Source: Jackrogersella multiformis (taxonomy: Eukaryota; Ascomycota; Sordariomycetes; Xylariales; Hypoxylaceae). Taken from it: a DNA stretch of 64,000 nucleotides. Location of the stretch: assembly GCA_902806575.1 (NCBI GenBank), contig CADCXD010000005.1:3038001-3102000 (forward strand), read 5' to 3'. Each line of letters starts with the position of its first letter. Positions within the stretch are counted from its first letter, which is position 1. The translations under genes and the position numbers were made by a program. Shown here in pieces: positions 10,770-22,546 of this stretch. The notes below the pieces were generated by a model. The model searched no databases. It saw nothing but the letters and a program-made list of their open reading frames with translations, and was not told the origin of the DNA.

Positions 10770-12525
10770 TCACTGCTGCGATATCTCAACTTTGTCCCAC
10801 CAAAAGTCGCTCTCCGTCTTCGCCCACACATCATCGACGACCGTCGCAGGACTGCCAACGCCACCGCCTATTAGCTCTTCATTGCCGAGCCCAAATACCA
10901 CCTTCTTCGGCTCGGCTCCCCGGTGCGCAACCCATTCCGGCCTGCCCCCGTAGGCTCCGGAGATCTTGTTCGGATCGCCGGCACAGATGAAACTCGTCAC
11001 GTAGGCGTGCAACACGCCCGCCAGCTCGTCTTGCCCCTTCGACTTGGCGCACACGACTTTCTCGCGCACCTCGTACGCCATGTTGTCGCCGTGGCTCGCG
11101 CCCCCGACCACGCTGCTGATGGCGGCCCAATGGTACAGGTGGACGGGCACGTGCGGGCCGGCGAAGTGCGCCGTCTGCCGCACGGGGGCGACGTACGCGT
11201 AGTGCGCGTAGGCGGCTTCTATGCGCTTGTACTGGGGTCCCACGCCGTAGCTCAGGCGGTCCTCTTTGTAGATGGAGCCCGGCACCGTGTCCGGGTCGGG
11301 GTAGAGGGCATCGATCTTGTCGAGGTCCTCTTGCGTCAATTGCGGCAGCAGCTCGTGGAAGAAGTTGGTGAACTGGGACGGCTTCGACATCGTCTTCTGG
11401 ACGTAGAGGGAGCCCTCGTTCCCGTTGAAGCCCGTCATGATGGGCACCTTGTGCCATTTGCCGTCGCGCCAGCCGTCGATGGGCCGGCGCCGGATGATCT
11501 CGCCGTCTATCACGGGCTGGAAGGCCCAGCGCAGACTCGGGTTGTATCGATAGAACACTGTGGTCTGGGCCTTCGTGATAACGGAGATTGGTTGTGACCG
11601 CAGAAAGGGGAAGACTTCTTCGTCTGGTAGACCGTCTGGACAGCCTGCTTCTTTTAGGAAGTCTTGGAACTGTTCTTCGTGGATGTCTGAATTGTAATGA
11701 CGCACAGCGCGCGAGGTCGGCGCCCCAGACTCCATGATGACACGGTGGAAGAGAGGGGGTTTGCCTTCCTCGTAGTCGAGGAGATGGTGGCCGATCTTCA
11801 GGGCTCGGGTTAGCATACGGTTCACGGTTCGCTGCACCAATTTAAGCACGAAATGGAATAGGTAGTAAAAATACCGAATGAGCTCCCGCAGAGAGGCCAA
11901 AGATGGTGACGTTATTCCTATCACCGCCAAATTGCCCGATATTCTCTTGCACCCATTCCATGAGTAGAATCTGATCCTTCAACCCTAAGTTGAGCGCTCC
12001 CTCCTTAGCGCTGAGTGTCGAAGGCAAGAATCCGAGGGCGCCAATGCGATACCCGAAAGACACGGCGATAAACGGCTCGGCGGACCAGCCGACCATCGAC
12101 GCGCTGTCGTGCGATGCGGCATTTCCGCGATTGAAGGCGCCGCCGTGGAAATAGATGGCGACCGGCAGCGGCTCAGAACCCGGAGCCCCGGTGCCGGTCT
12201 GGCGAAAGATGTTGGCCGTGAGGCAGTCCTCGCTTTCTTCTAGCGTCGGCCCCCGGACGACAAACAACTTCGCGGGTGCTCGCGGTCCAAACTTGGATGC
12301 ATCGATGAAGTCGGATGAGGGCGCGACCTTCTCGGGCGGTCGGAATCGTCGGTCCCCCGTGGGCGGTAGCGCGTAGGGGACTCCTAAGAAGGCGTCGACG
12401 GGTTTGGGGTACGCATCCTGTTGTTGGATTCCTACTACCGTCCCCTGGGTAAGGGTCACCTTAGGCCGCGCCGTCGATTCTGTTTCTAATACTGTCATCA
12501 CGTACGGTTTAGATTGTGCAGACAT
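10770..12525 (-). CDS. Type-B carboxylesterase, intracellular (two exons, 570 aa)
   Basis: On the minus strand the exons are 12525-11875 and 11831-10770. The 43-bp intron (donor GTATTT, acceptor GCAG) sits right after the nucleophile motif and carries an in-frame stop if unspliced. The protein is an alpha/beta-hydrolase of the carboxylesterase/cholinesterase family, with oxyanion-hole motif YFHGGAF, nucleophile Ser212 in GLSAG, acid Glu356 in GFNGNEG and His464 in ASHGDNM. Such enzymes hydrolyse carboxylic esters; the substrate cannot be told. No signal peptide precedes the domain, unlike secreted lipases of the family, so a cytosolic role is likely. Start chosen at MSAQSKPY because the frame upstream lacks family likeness. 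It is divergent to the Dal5-type permease. Confidence 0.9.
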
Positions 12526-13075
12526 TCGATTTCTTGGTTGATGTTCTAAATACCTGCTTTTCTTATCTCGATATGGTGCGTACGATAATCTAGATATAAT
12601 GTTACCATTACCGGGATAGCGACATGGCACCCCTCTGGGCTGGGGTGCGGAGAAATATGCGACTTCGGTGACGGTAACGGTGAGCAGCCGAGAATGCTAG
12701 ATAGAGCAGCCGATATCATGATAGATGGTACCTAGGTAGATATCCCAACTACTTAACCGATGGCTTCGGTATCAATTACGTATCGGATATATCCGCAAGA
12801 CTAGACTCGGGTGCAGCAAGACCGGCGTTCTGATCCGCAGATAGGGAGTGGCCACATTTGAAGATAATATTGGAATTGGCGTGGCCTTGACTTCTAAGAT
12901 AGGAATGGCATTATGGAGTACGCTCGACACCCCTGACTCTTTCTCCAACCAAGGAACGGAATCTATAAGGGTTCCTCGCCAGTCGCATTACCTACCTGGG
13001 TGCGTCGCCTTGATATAGAGCAGGAGACGTTTCTACTCGAATCATACTCTGTCATCCTACCCAGCAGCCCTCAAG
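12526..13075. promoter_or_regulatory. Shared divergent promoter of carboxylesterase and Dal5-type permease
   Basis: These 550 bases separate the two start codons. They include a GGTACCTAGGTAG palindrome at 12727-12739 and several GATA-containing spots (for example near 12716, 12738 and 12839). GATA sites are the known target of nitrogen regulators in fungi, but their number here is not beyond chance by eye. Confidence 0.4.
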
Positions 13076-14885
13076 ATGGACATCGAAAAGAAAGCCGACC
13101 AGATAACTCTACCGGAGAAGGTCGATATCGAGACGGTATGCGACTTGGACGACGCTGAGATCTTCCTACGGGAGAACAACCTTAGCCACGGGTATCTCCA
13201 GGAACTGCTAGCCGACGAGGAACTGAACAAGCGACTCCTGCGCAAAGTCGACTGGACCATCCTGCCCCTCCTAGCCGGCACGTACATGCTCCAGTACATC
13301 GACAAGCAGGCCTTGAGCTATGCCGCCGTGTTTGACCTCTTTACCGACACGGGCATCACCCAGGACAAGTATTCCTACTTCGCCAGCATCTTCTACGCCG
13401 CGTATCTAGTAGCCGAGTATCCATGGAGCTTCCTGGCCCAGCGCACCCGCATGGCCAAGGTCCTCGGCGGCTGTATCATCTCCTGGGGCATCGTCTTGAT
13501 GTGCACGGCGGCCGGCAACAACTTTACAGATCTCGCCATCTGTCGTTTCTTGCTGGGCTTCTTCGAGGCTCCGATTACCCCCTGCTTCATGATGATCATA
13601 GCTATGTGGTGAGTGCGCACGGCTGCTATTTACCGTAGGCGAGGTACTAACCGAGATACTAGGTACACAAGAGAACAGCAACCATTCCGAGCTGGCATCT
13701 TCTACAGCTGCAACGGCGTCGGGTCCATGGTAGGAGGCATTCTCTTCTTTGCCGTGGGACAGATCAAGTCGTTCCCCGTCTGGAAGGCCATATTTCTTCT
13801 CTGCGGCGGGGTCACGATCATCTGGGGTGTAGTTATGCTTATTTTCCTTCCCGACAACATCATCACAGCGAAGCGTTTCACCCTCCAGGAGAAAGCCACG
13901 CTTATTGGCCGCGCTAAGCTCGGCCGCACCGGAATCTTGAGTCATCAAATCAAAGTATACCAGATCAAGGAAGCCCTTATGGATCCCCAGGTCTGGCTCT
14001 TGACTTTCTTCACCCTCCTGAACGAGGTCATCAACGGAGGCATCGCCAACTTCGGGAAACTAATCGTAAAAGGCGTCGTCAAGGACCCCCTCGTATGTAG
14101 CATCAAAAGTTCTTTCTACCCTTCTTGACCTATCTTAGGAGCCAAACACTCCTCATTAGGCTGACTAAGGAGTCGGTGCTCCTAAGACGTGCTCAAACCC
14201 CCTGAACCCTTTACCCGAGGAAGTGTTTACTGACTCTCGTTGTTGTAGCGGACCACGGCTCTCGGAATCCCCCAGGGTGCCTTCCAGGTCTTCTGGATCC
14301 TTTCCGGCACGTACTTGGCCTCTCGGTTCCGCAACTCCCGCACCATAGTCATGTTTATATACCTGATCCCCACCGTGATCGGGACGGTAATGATGTGGCG
14401 CCTCGACCGATCCACGGCAAAGATTGGCGTCCTCTTCGGGTACTACATCGTCGGGAGTTACGTCGCTTCCCTCGTGGTCGCCATGCAGATGCCCGGCACC
14501 AACCTCGGCGGGTACACCAAGCGGGTGACCGGCACGGCGGTTGTTTTCATGGCGTACTGCGTCGGGAACATCATCGGACCCCACGCGTTCCTGGAGGCCG
14601 AGTCGCCTACCTACCCCACGGGGTGCAGGGTCATTCTGGCCTGCTCGGTTGCCCAGATCGGCATCACCTGCGTCTTGAGGCTCGTGCTCATCAGGAGAAA
14701 TAAAAAGAGGGACGCCGCTGCTGCTGCGGGCAACTCTTCGCTGGCGGATCCGGTTGTGGAGGAGATCAGTGCTGATTTGACGGATTTCGAGGTAAGTCCT
14801 AAGTTTAAAGCTCCCTGCCACCTTGATAAAGAACACTCGCTAACTTTTTATATTATAGAATGTTCATTTCCGTTATGTATATTAA
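13076..14885 (+). CDS. MFS permease, Dal5/anion:cation symporter family (four exons, 510 aa)
   Basis: Exons: 13076-13608, 13663-14092, 14249-14791, 14859-14885. The introns are 54, 156 and 67 bp, with TACTAAC, CTGAC and CTAAC branch sites; the last exon is only 27 bases yet supplies the family-typical ending FENVHFRYVY. The protein belongs to the major facilitator superfamily, Dal5-like group (allantoate, nicotinate, pantothenate and related anions), a plasma-membrane proton symporter. Visible marks are the start of helix 1 (KVDWTILPLL..YMLQYIDKQALSYA), the RFLLGFFEAPITPCFM helix and about 12 hydrophobic segments with the central loop after TTALGIP. The substrate cannot be assigned. Head-to-head placement with the esterase suggests uptake and hydrolysis of related compounds, as inference. 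Confidence 0.93.
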
Positions 14886-16020
14886 ATAATGAATAATAAA
14901 TTAAATCTAGCCGTAACATTATTTTCGTTAAATCGTCAAATTAGTAAATTCAATAGACCGAGCTTACCCGTAGTAAAATTTAATCCTGAAAAGCTTCATG
15001 TTCGAATCCTCGGCTTTACATATAACCCCTTTTTTAACACCCCCGTTATTACACCCGATGAACCATTGCTCCGTAATTACACCCGGCCTTACATAAATTT
15101 TCCCTATCCCCTACTACAATTATACAATCAACTCTCCTTATAATTATGCAATCATTTTAAGGCCTTGCCAACGTGGCCCGTGCGATAACCCCCTTTTCAA
15201 CCCTTATCTTCAATTTGAAGTTTTAGCAAAACACCAGCTCTTCCGGCTGGGAAAGTGTCATAAATTTAATCTTAATAGAATTTTCAGAAGCCTGATCTAT
15301 CGAGGATAGACCGGACGGAGGGTTTGGTCCGTTAAAAGTGTACTCCCTGGAAAGGAATACACCTGAGTCATTGTATGCAAAGGCATATTACTGTACTTAG
15401 GCAGGTAGGTACCTAGGTATGTATACCGCGATCCATAGGGATAGGCTTAGACCTTCTTGCGCAACAAATTCGTAATTACCCATATCGCAAGGTCTGCCTT
15501 ATGACAAGAATAAGAGGGATCATGCAAATTGTGTTCTAAATGTGTTTTAACATAGAAAGTTACCTAGGTAGACGAGCAGAACACAACTGACAAATTCTTC
15601 TAACTCACATAACACAAAAATACAAGACTCAAATAATCAAATAAGGTACTAAATGGATAGATGTATGATATTGGATAATAAGACTTTAATGCTTGTTTTC
15701 CTTGCGTGTAACCATTGTTGAAGGAACATCTATGAATCAGCAGTTTACTAAAACCTCCTTTTCATGTCAAGATGTTAACCTGCTTCGTCACCTAGTATTG
15801 ATTCATAGGTAACCTTAATCTCGCAAAAGATTGTATAGTCATTTATTAAAAGAGGTATCTCAGTGAGTTAATTTTGTCCTCATACTTTCTTCTATTTAAA
15901 ACCAGCCTAAACAGCTACCTTATGCATTTAACCTTCAATGCCATACTACTTAAGTATCCTATTACCCTTTACCATCTTGCTATTTCCGCAAATACAGAAA
16001 AGCAGTACGATAAGACTAAT
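14886..16020. other. AT-rich, G-poor spacer
   Basis: There is no supported gene. The part from about 15030 to 15150 is strikingly poor in G on the plus strand (long runs of A, C and T), which might reflect strand-biased mutation of an old repeat. CCTAGG palindromes lie near 15405 and 15563. Confidence 0.4.
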
Positions 16021-16332
16021 ATGAATCCTCTCACCAACTCCATGATGGCGCAGATCTCAACCATCGAAGGCTATGTCCGCGCGCACCAAGCCAGTTCGAG
16101 GATCCTAACGAACTTCGAGGAAAGAAGGCTTACCGGATGGATGACATTGATTTGGGAGTGGCATAATATTCTCCGTGTTGAAGAATTTAAGACCGGTGGC
16201 TCCGACCGTTCCATTAAACGCACCATGGACCTTATCGATCAACTCGATCGGAAGCTCAGGGAAGTGGAGAAAAGCAACAACGAGAAGAAGAAAGAACAAA
16301 GGAAGGCAGAAGAGAGACATAACAAGCGTTAA
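16021..16332 (+). CDS. Small charged protein with C-terminal coiled coil (103 aa)
   Basis: The frame beginning MNPLTNSMMAQISTIEGYV continues to TAA at 16330-16332 and has protein-like composition. It has an N-terminal helical part with Trp-rich segment (TGWMTLIWEWHN) and a strongly charged C-terminal helix (residues 78-103, rich in Lys, Glu and Arg) that should form a coiled coil. The same frame is open upstream to about 15874, but that part is hydrophobic, poorly protein-like and probably leader. No family is recognised. Flanks are plain spacer, so context gives no clue. Confidence 0.45.
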   Translation: MNPLTNSMMAQISTIEGYVRAHQASSRILTNFEERRLTGWMTLIWEWHNILRVEEFKTGGSDRSIKRTMDLIDQLDRKLREVEKSNNEKKKEQRKAEERHNKR

Positions 16333-17123
16333 AGCCAAATGAGAACTGAGGAATACGGGTATGATAATTCGAGCTGTGGTCTATCTCGGTGGCCAACAGA
16401 TTTATATCCTTTAACAAACGAGATTCTCTTTGGGTTTGGTGTTTAAGTAGTGCGGATATACAGACTGGATTATGATGGATGTGTATTGTATAATGGCTTT
16501 ATGAAGGAATATTGATATGGCATAAGGTATTAGGTAGTTATTAGTTGATTATATACCTACTTATTATTAGCGATATACTTTTTCTTGACATATTTTCTTC
16601 ACACATTTTCTTCAGTACCAGCACTGGCTTATTACCACTGTTAATGTTAACGTATGTTGTCTCGTGCTTATTAAACCGATCTTAACAAGGGGTTATAAAA
16701 ATACCGTTTACTAGGCTAAAATCTCCCGAATTTAGAAACCAAGGACGAAAGGATGCGGCCAGCTTCACTTATACCGCTAAGGTGGATAACGACAACAACC
16801 AATCATTAATTGCTCCGGTTATTTTTTAGGCAGCGAAGACTAAATATAGGAAATGCGAATCGCCGCGATCCTTAAGTACCTACCTAAATAACTGGTAGGA
16901 GAAATCGAAGAGCATGTTCGCAGATAGTCAGCTATACGATAATCCCTGTGTGAATTTTAAGCTATAACTGGGTTCCATCCAATGACACAGCACCTCTACC
17001 TGCTTGGGGCTCAGCTTGCGAGTAGCATTCAATAAGCACGGATCTCATGGGATCAGGTATTAATAGCGCGCATGATGGCCTCAATACATTACCTAGAAAA
17101 AACTCTTCACTTCCACTATCAAT
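16333..17123. other. Spacer upstream of FAD monooxygenase
   Basis: No gene is seen. The sequence is AT-rich with one ACCTACCTA motif near 16877. Confidence 0.4.
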
Positions 17124-18502
17124 ATGGCTAATACTCGAGTTATCGTGGCCGGTGGCGGTCCAATAGGCTTGTATACAGCACACGCCCTCGCTAAAGCAAA
17201 CATCGATTATGTGATTCTCGAACAACAACCAGAGATCGTGAGATACCAAGGTGCTGGGATCGTCTTACTTCCACATTCGATGCGGCTGCTTGACCAGATT
17301 GGACTATTCAAACCTGTCGAAGAACTGGCAACCCGCCTTCATAGCAAAGTAAACTTATTACAGAATGGACAGCAGCTTTGCAGGTTTCAGTTGTTCGAAC
17401 CAATGGAAGAGAAGTATGTCGCACGACAAGCCCCTTTAAAATGTTTTGGGAGGATTGATTAACTGGGTTTTCAAGTCATGGATATGCTACTCTCGGGCTA
17501 TCGCGGAGTCAGTTGATTCAGGTTCTGTACGAGAGTCTACCCGAGCGTGAGAGCCGAATCAAGACCAACGCATGCATCGTTGACATCGATACACATGATG
17601 ACGGAGTACGAGTTCACCTCGAAGACGGCAGCATCGAAGAAGGTTCTATAATCATCGGGGCCGACGGAGTCCACAGCCGAACGCGAGAAATAATGAGAAA
17701 ACTCGCCCGTGGATCGTCGAACGAGACAGATGACGAAGGCACTTACCCCATGGTCACACACTTCCGAGCTATTTTTGGGCGTGCTCCGTATCGTGAAGGG
17801 CTCGAAATAGGACTGTTTTATGAAACTCATGGTTCCGGATTGGCGACGCAAGCAGTTCCCGGCAAGGACTTTATCTACTTCACTCTTGTGAGAGCGCTGC
17901 CTACACCAACGACTGCACGACGTAGATATAGTGACAAAGAGTTGGAAGAAGAAGCGAAAAGCTGGTCCGAGATTGTCATTTTTCCAGGGGTCAAGTTCGG
18001 AGATATCTGGCCGACTTGCGATCGCAACGAGGTCTCCCTAGTGCACCTAGAAGAAGGGATTGTCGACAAGTGGTATCACGACCGCATCGTCTTGCTGGGC
18101 GATTCCGTCCACAAGATGACGCCGATCAACGGCATGGGCGTTAATATTGGTATGCAGTCTGCCGCCGTACTTGTGAACCAACTGCACAACATCCTAAGCT
18201 CGAATTCGGATCCATCGAATGAGATGTTAGAGAAGGCATTCGATTCCTACCAAGGAGCTCAAGAGCCAATATGCCGAGAAATAGTCACGCTGGGAGAAAT
18301 GATGACACGGTTGATTACTTGGAGCACTTGGAAGTCATGGCTATTTGACCGGTATGTAATACCGTGGATGAATATCGAGAACCAAATAAAGAAGCAGTTC
18401 GCTCCCATTATAAGTAATACTTACATTTTGGACTATGTTCCCTTTGAGAGCAGGGTCGGGAAAGTCCCTTGGGCGAGAATGCCGAAAGATCAAGCCTGTT
18501 AA
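17124..18502 (+). CDS. FAD-dependent monooxygenase, PHBH/PaxM-like fold (two exons, 438 aa)
   Basis: Exons 17124-17413 and 17476-18502 are separated by a 62-bp intron (donor GTATGT, acceptor CAAG); joining restores the conserved EENHGYATLGLSRSQL region. It is a single-component flavin monooxygenase with the Rossmann GxGxxG motif at residues 10-15 (GGGPIG), the DG motif in IIGADGVHSRTRE and the GD motif in VLLGDSVHKMTP that contacts FAD ribityl. The family uses NAD(P)H and O2 to hydroxylate or epoxidise aromatics or polyprenyl chains. The hydrophobic C-terminus (WSTWKSWLFDRYVIPW) resembles FAD monooxygenases of meroterpenoid clusters, where it may anchor to membranes. No backbone enzyme lies nearby, so the substrate is unknown. 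Confidence 0.9.
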
Positions 18503-19765
18503 TAGGGTGGTTATAAAACCGCATCACTCATTATTAATGTACAATAATATCAGCAATCCACCCCTCACATAGCAAATCATGTATTATTTATGAATACTTA
18601 CTTACCTGGTAAATCTCGATTTAAAAATAATGGATTGGCCATCGTCGTCAAAGAACCGGACCATTTGGTCTCAAAAGATTTCGCAACAAACATACCTGAC
18701 CATAAAAGTAGATACTAACATTAACTTGTGACGCCTCCTCGTTATATATTCACAATCACTTATTCATGTTAACAATACATGCTTTTAATAATACACGTTA
18801 AAGGCATTGTTCGAAGAAACGTCGGAGAAACACCATTACCTTAAAGGCCTGTCAGTTGACAGTTGATCATATTATCATAAAACGGAAGTCTTAAACCAAG
18901 ATCTCGAGCTGCGCGGGTAAAAAATGACCGAACCCGGGTACTTACACTATCTATTTAGACCGTGCCGCTAAGGAGGCACTGCGCTTTAACTAGCAAGATT
19001 GGTAAGACTGGCAAAGTATTATTTCTAAGTAAGTAGGGCTAGCCATGTAGAACGATTCACCTAAGACCTGCCTATAAGGCTGTGCCATGTTAAGTATCAC
19101 CATGCAGTCATCTTCATGCCGAAACCCCGCAACTAGGCTCACAGCCATCATATCATATTTAAGTAAGTATATAGAAATTCTGCCTAGCCATGGCCCATGG
19201 ATTCTCTATTGAGATGGTTTGTTTTGTGGTATTGCGTTGGCAATGAGTAGGCCTCCATGGTATTATAGGTTAAATCGTATCAAAAGGCGGGCCTGCGATG
19301 CCTGCTTTAGCGTTAATAATCTGTAGGGACCGATGCGAAGGATTCTTACTGCGTCCCCTATCTATGTAAAGGCATTTGATTGGGTTAGAACCTCCCGGCG
19401 ATGGACCCGCTGGTTGCCTACAGCGCTGCCGAGTGACTCAGCCCCTTAATATGGCGGCGTAATCGTAAGGCGATTGGCTATACCTGATCAAAGACCTACA
19501 TAGACCTACATAAACAATGCCTAGAGCTTCAAGAGCTAGCGACTGGTATGTCGACTAGGATCTGATTCGCATTTTTGTAGAATTGCATCTTCCTACCTAC
19601 CTACCTAGGTAGGTACTTATGTGTATTATATATTGCGATACATCCTTTTTAGAAAATGGTGTTTATTTCTATTAAATCCTCATCACTTGACTACTGAGCT
19701 TCTTTCCCTTTTGCTTAACTTACAACATTTAAACCCCTTTTTAAAAGCTCAGACCTAACTTCACA
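18503..19765. other. Spacer without gene, ends in promoter of the AAA ATPase
   Basis: No coding or RNA feature is supported in this 1.26-kb stretch. A dense palindrome copy (TACCTACCTACCTAGGTAGG) lies at 19591-19616, about 150 bases before the next start codon. Confidence 0.45.
19591..19616. repeat. CCTACCTAGGTAGG palindrome
   Basis: The 26-base copy of the window-wide palindrome has extra CTAC and GTAG units. It stands in the promoter area of the AAA ATPase. Confidence 0.85.
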
Positions 19766-22546
19766 ATGGCTAGAGGAAAACGCGGCGGAAAGCGTACCAC
19801 GCAGCCTGCACGGCACCGTGATAATGATCCATCCGTCCTAGCTGCCCAGAAAGAAGCTGAGCGGCGTGAACGGATCTTAGCTGATCGTCGTCGGACTGAA
19901 GCCAAATGGCGGCCCAAGATTCCCGAAGTCCGCAAGCTCAACTTCGAAAGCTTCAAGAATCGTTTCCATGATCTCGAGGAGCGTGACTATGCCATTGACG
20001 TTCTCATGGCTGGGCCCAACCTACAGGCTCAGATTCGACGCGAGCAGGCCTCTCGACGCAAGGAGGAACTCGCCCGAGTCCGCCAAAAGTATATGCTCTC
20101 TTACGGAGTCCCCCGAGAGCACATCTATGTCCCTCGTTCCAAGAATGATGCCCAGGAGAGAGCTAAGAGAGAGAAGAAGGCCGAGACCCTACAGAGCAAT
20201 GAAACCGAGCTTCATCGCATTCGCATTCAATCCCAGCCTGTTCTAGGGCATCTTACATCACTCATCAAGGACACCGAGCTAAGATCTACACCTCGCACCT
20301 TCGTGAGGCCTTTCAAGGCTTTGGTCTACTTCCAACCCAGGATGAAGGAGATCCTTGCTACTCTCGAAGAGAAGTGGGCCGATTTTGAGGAGATCGAGGA
20401 GGTTGAGTCTGAGAAGATCTCCGAGACCCCCGAGGAAGTGGAGATCGTGGAAAGCGTAGATTCAAAGGACAAGGACTCCCAGGCTGGCACCGACGACGAA
20501 GATGACGACGATCATGAGTCGGTCATCTCCGTCGACTCTAACGCCGAGGACATTGACACAATCATGGACAGCCCCGAAGCCCTCAGAGACATGCGATGCT
20601 ACGTCAACTTCGTCGAGAAGGAGGTCATGCCTTTGCATAATCGTTACGAGGGTACAGGCGCCGACAAAGTCAAGTTCGAGGATATGTGGAGTCTGTTTCG
20701 CGTAGGAGACCTGGTCTATATGCCAGCCTCCGGAGAGGCGGCTGGCCGGTACCACGAGGTCTGGCGCATCTATAGAATCGAGGTGCCAGAGCCCGAAGCA
20801 ACCTATCCGTCTCGGCTCGGATGGGAGTTTTTCTCAGACGAGTTGCAGCAGGTTAAGAAGGCCACGTTCAACATCTTCGCCTATTATATCGACCATGACG
20901 GCAACTCCTTCGGTGCCGTGAGGCACAAGTTTGAACTAGAATCTTTTGCGGGTGAGCGACCTATCGAGTCGCTCGAAGTGTATCCTATTCGCTACCGACA
21001 GGATTACCAGCACCTTCTGGAGTCACTGAGGAAGCAAGGTGAGAACTTCCAGAAGTTTCTCAAGGATAGACATCAATCATACAACGCATGGACTCTCACT
21101 AGAAACCCACCTCTCGATAGTAGGTCTCCCGATGAGGAGATTCTATACGACGAGAATAGGGAAAAAATGCGTCACCCTGAATTCGTCGAAAGCGATGTCA
21201 TCGTCGACCTTGCAGAAGCCTATCAGCGGGTTCCTGATTGGCGACCTTCATTCCACAGACTTACCGTCACCAAGTCTATCAGGTGCGAGGTCGAGGACGA
21301 CGAAATGAATATCCATCAGTGGTTCGACGGCGCGAGGCAGAACCTCGCATACGCACAGCGCGAGATTGTTCAGAAGAATGACGGCGTCGAGATGTGGCAA
21401 CGACGAGAGAATCTCAACGTGGACATGTTCCTACGCGAACGCATCAAGGGAACGCGCAAGTACGAGATGAAGCCAAGCACTTTGGACCTGCGCGATGAAG
21501 ACCTTGCTCTCCTTCCCAGGCGTATGTTCGCATATGCCCTACGCGAGCGCAGGTTCGTGCCCGTGGACATTAACTTCCTGAAGCCAATCCGTAGGGATGT
21601 AGGTGTATTCGAGAATCTGAAGATCCTGAAGGATTACAAGGACATAGTCCGTGGCCTTGTAGCGTCCCACTTCCACAAGAAGAACCTCGAGAGGCGCTTC
21701 ACAGACATGTCGACTGAGAGCCAGGACCTGATCCAGAATAAGGGGCGCGGCCTAGTGGTCTTGCTTCACGGTGTTCCCGGCGTGGGTAAGACTGCGACAG
21801 CTGAAGCAGTGGCCATGGAGTACCGCAAGCCTCTCTTCGTCATCACTTGCGGTGATCTCGGTCTCACGGCATCCGAAGTTGAGTCGTCCCTTAGCAATGT
21901 CTTCCGGCTAGCTCACCTGTGGGACTGCGTTCTCCTGCTCGACGAGGCAGACGTGTTCCTCGCTCAGCGCTCCAAGCTCGACATGAAGCGTAACGCACTA
22001 GTCTCCGTCTTCCTGCGCGTCCTCGAGTACTACAACGGCCTCCTGTTCCTGACGACCAACCGCGTGAGCACCATCGACGAGGCCTTCAAGTCGCGTATCC
22101 ACATGTCTCTGTACTACCCGCCCCTCGACAAGGCGCAGACGCGCGATATCTTCCGGCTCAACATGACCAAGCTGCGGGAGATCGAGGCGCAGCGGCACGC
22201 GGTGACGGGCGAGCCGAAGCTCATCGTGAAGGAGAGCGAGATCATCGAATTCGCCGGCAAGCACTACGAGGATAACGCGCGGTCTGCGGGCTGCTGGAAC
22301 GGCCGCCAGATCCGGAACGCGTTCCAGATCTCCTCGAGCCTGGCGCACCACAACTACACGCACGCGTGCGAGGTGGCGCACAGCCTCGGCCAGCAGCCCC
22401 CGGCCGGGCCGGTGCTGGATCGTAGCCTGTTCGAGAAGGTGCAGATGTCGACGCAGAGCTTCGAGCGACACATGAAGGACTCGAAGGGGTTCGACGCGGA
22501 GCTGCCTCTGCGGAACACGTTTTATGAGAAGGACGGGTTTGAGTAA
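19766..22546 (+). CDS. AAA+ ATPase of the fungal long N-terminal-domain type (926 aa, single exon)
   Basis: An uninterrupted frame starts at ATG 19766. The C-terminal AAA+ module carries Walker A GVPGVGKT (G669-T676), Walker B LLLDEAD (D726, E727), sensor-1 Asn765 in TTNR and the arginine-containing FKSRIHMSLYYPPL that follows. The N-terminal 200 residues are highly charged and helical. An acidic Glu/Asp tract covers about residues 208-265, followed by the conserved ATPase-family middle domain (MWSLFRVGDLVYMP; DUF7025-like) found in many fungal paralogues with the same architecture. Family members are probably protein- or RNA-remodelling ATPases, but no substrate is established. The last 120 codons are clearly more GC-rich than the rest. 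Confidence 0.92.
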   Translation: MARGKRGGKRTTQPARHRDNDPSVLAAQKEAERRERILADRRRTEAKWRPKIPEVRKLNFESFKNRFHDLEERDYAIDVLMAGPNLQAQIRREQASRRKEELARVRQKYMLSYGVPREHIYVPRSKNDAQERAKREKKAETLQSNETELHRIRIQSQPVLGHLTSLIKDTELRSTPRTFVRPFKALVYFQPRMKEILATLEEKWADFEEIEEVESEKISETPEEVEIVESVDSKDKDSQAGTDDEDDDDHESVISVDSNAEDIDTIMDSPEALRDMRCYVNFVEKEVMPLHNRYEGTGADKVKFEDMWSLFRVGDLVYMPASGEAAGRYHEVWRIYRIEVPEPEATYPSRLGWEFFSDELQQVKKATFNIFAYYIDHDGNSFGAVRHKFELESFAGERPIESLEVYPIRYRQDYQHLLESLRKQGENFQKFLKDRHQSYNAWTLTRNPPLDSRSPDEEILYDENREKMRHPEFVESDVIVDLAEAYQRVPDWRPSFHRLTVTKSIRCEVEDDEMNIHQWFDGARQNLAYAQREIVQKNDGVEMWQRRENLNVDMFLRERIKGTRKYEMKPSTLDLRDEDLALLPRRMFAYALRERRFVPVDINFLKPIRRDVGVFENLKILKDYKDIVRGLVASHFHKKNLERRFTDMSTESQDLIQNKGRGLVVLLHGVPGVGKTATAEAVAMEYRKPLFVITCGDLGLTASEVESSLSNVFRLAHLWDCVLLLDEADVFLAQRSKLDMKRNALVSVFLRVLEYYNGLLFLTTNRVSTIDEAFKSRIHMSLYYPPLDKAQTRDIFRLNMTKLREIEAQRHAVTGEPKLIVKESEIIEFAGKHYEDNARSAGCWNGRQIRNAFQISSSLAHHNYTHACEVAHSLGQQPPAGPVLDRSLFEKVQMSTQSFERHMKDSKGFDAELPLRNTFYEKDGFE

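Noticed and set aside
10879..11597. Long Arg/Gly- and Val-rich ORFs on both strands over the carboxylesterase
   Set aside because: Shadow frames of the GC-rich esterase exon; composition is typical of antisense or shifted reading.
14889..15143. 84-residue ORF after the permease
   Set aside because: Follows directly on the permease 3' end in G-poor spacer; no motif and no splice connection.
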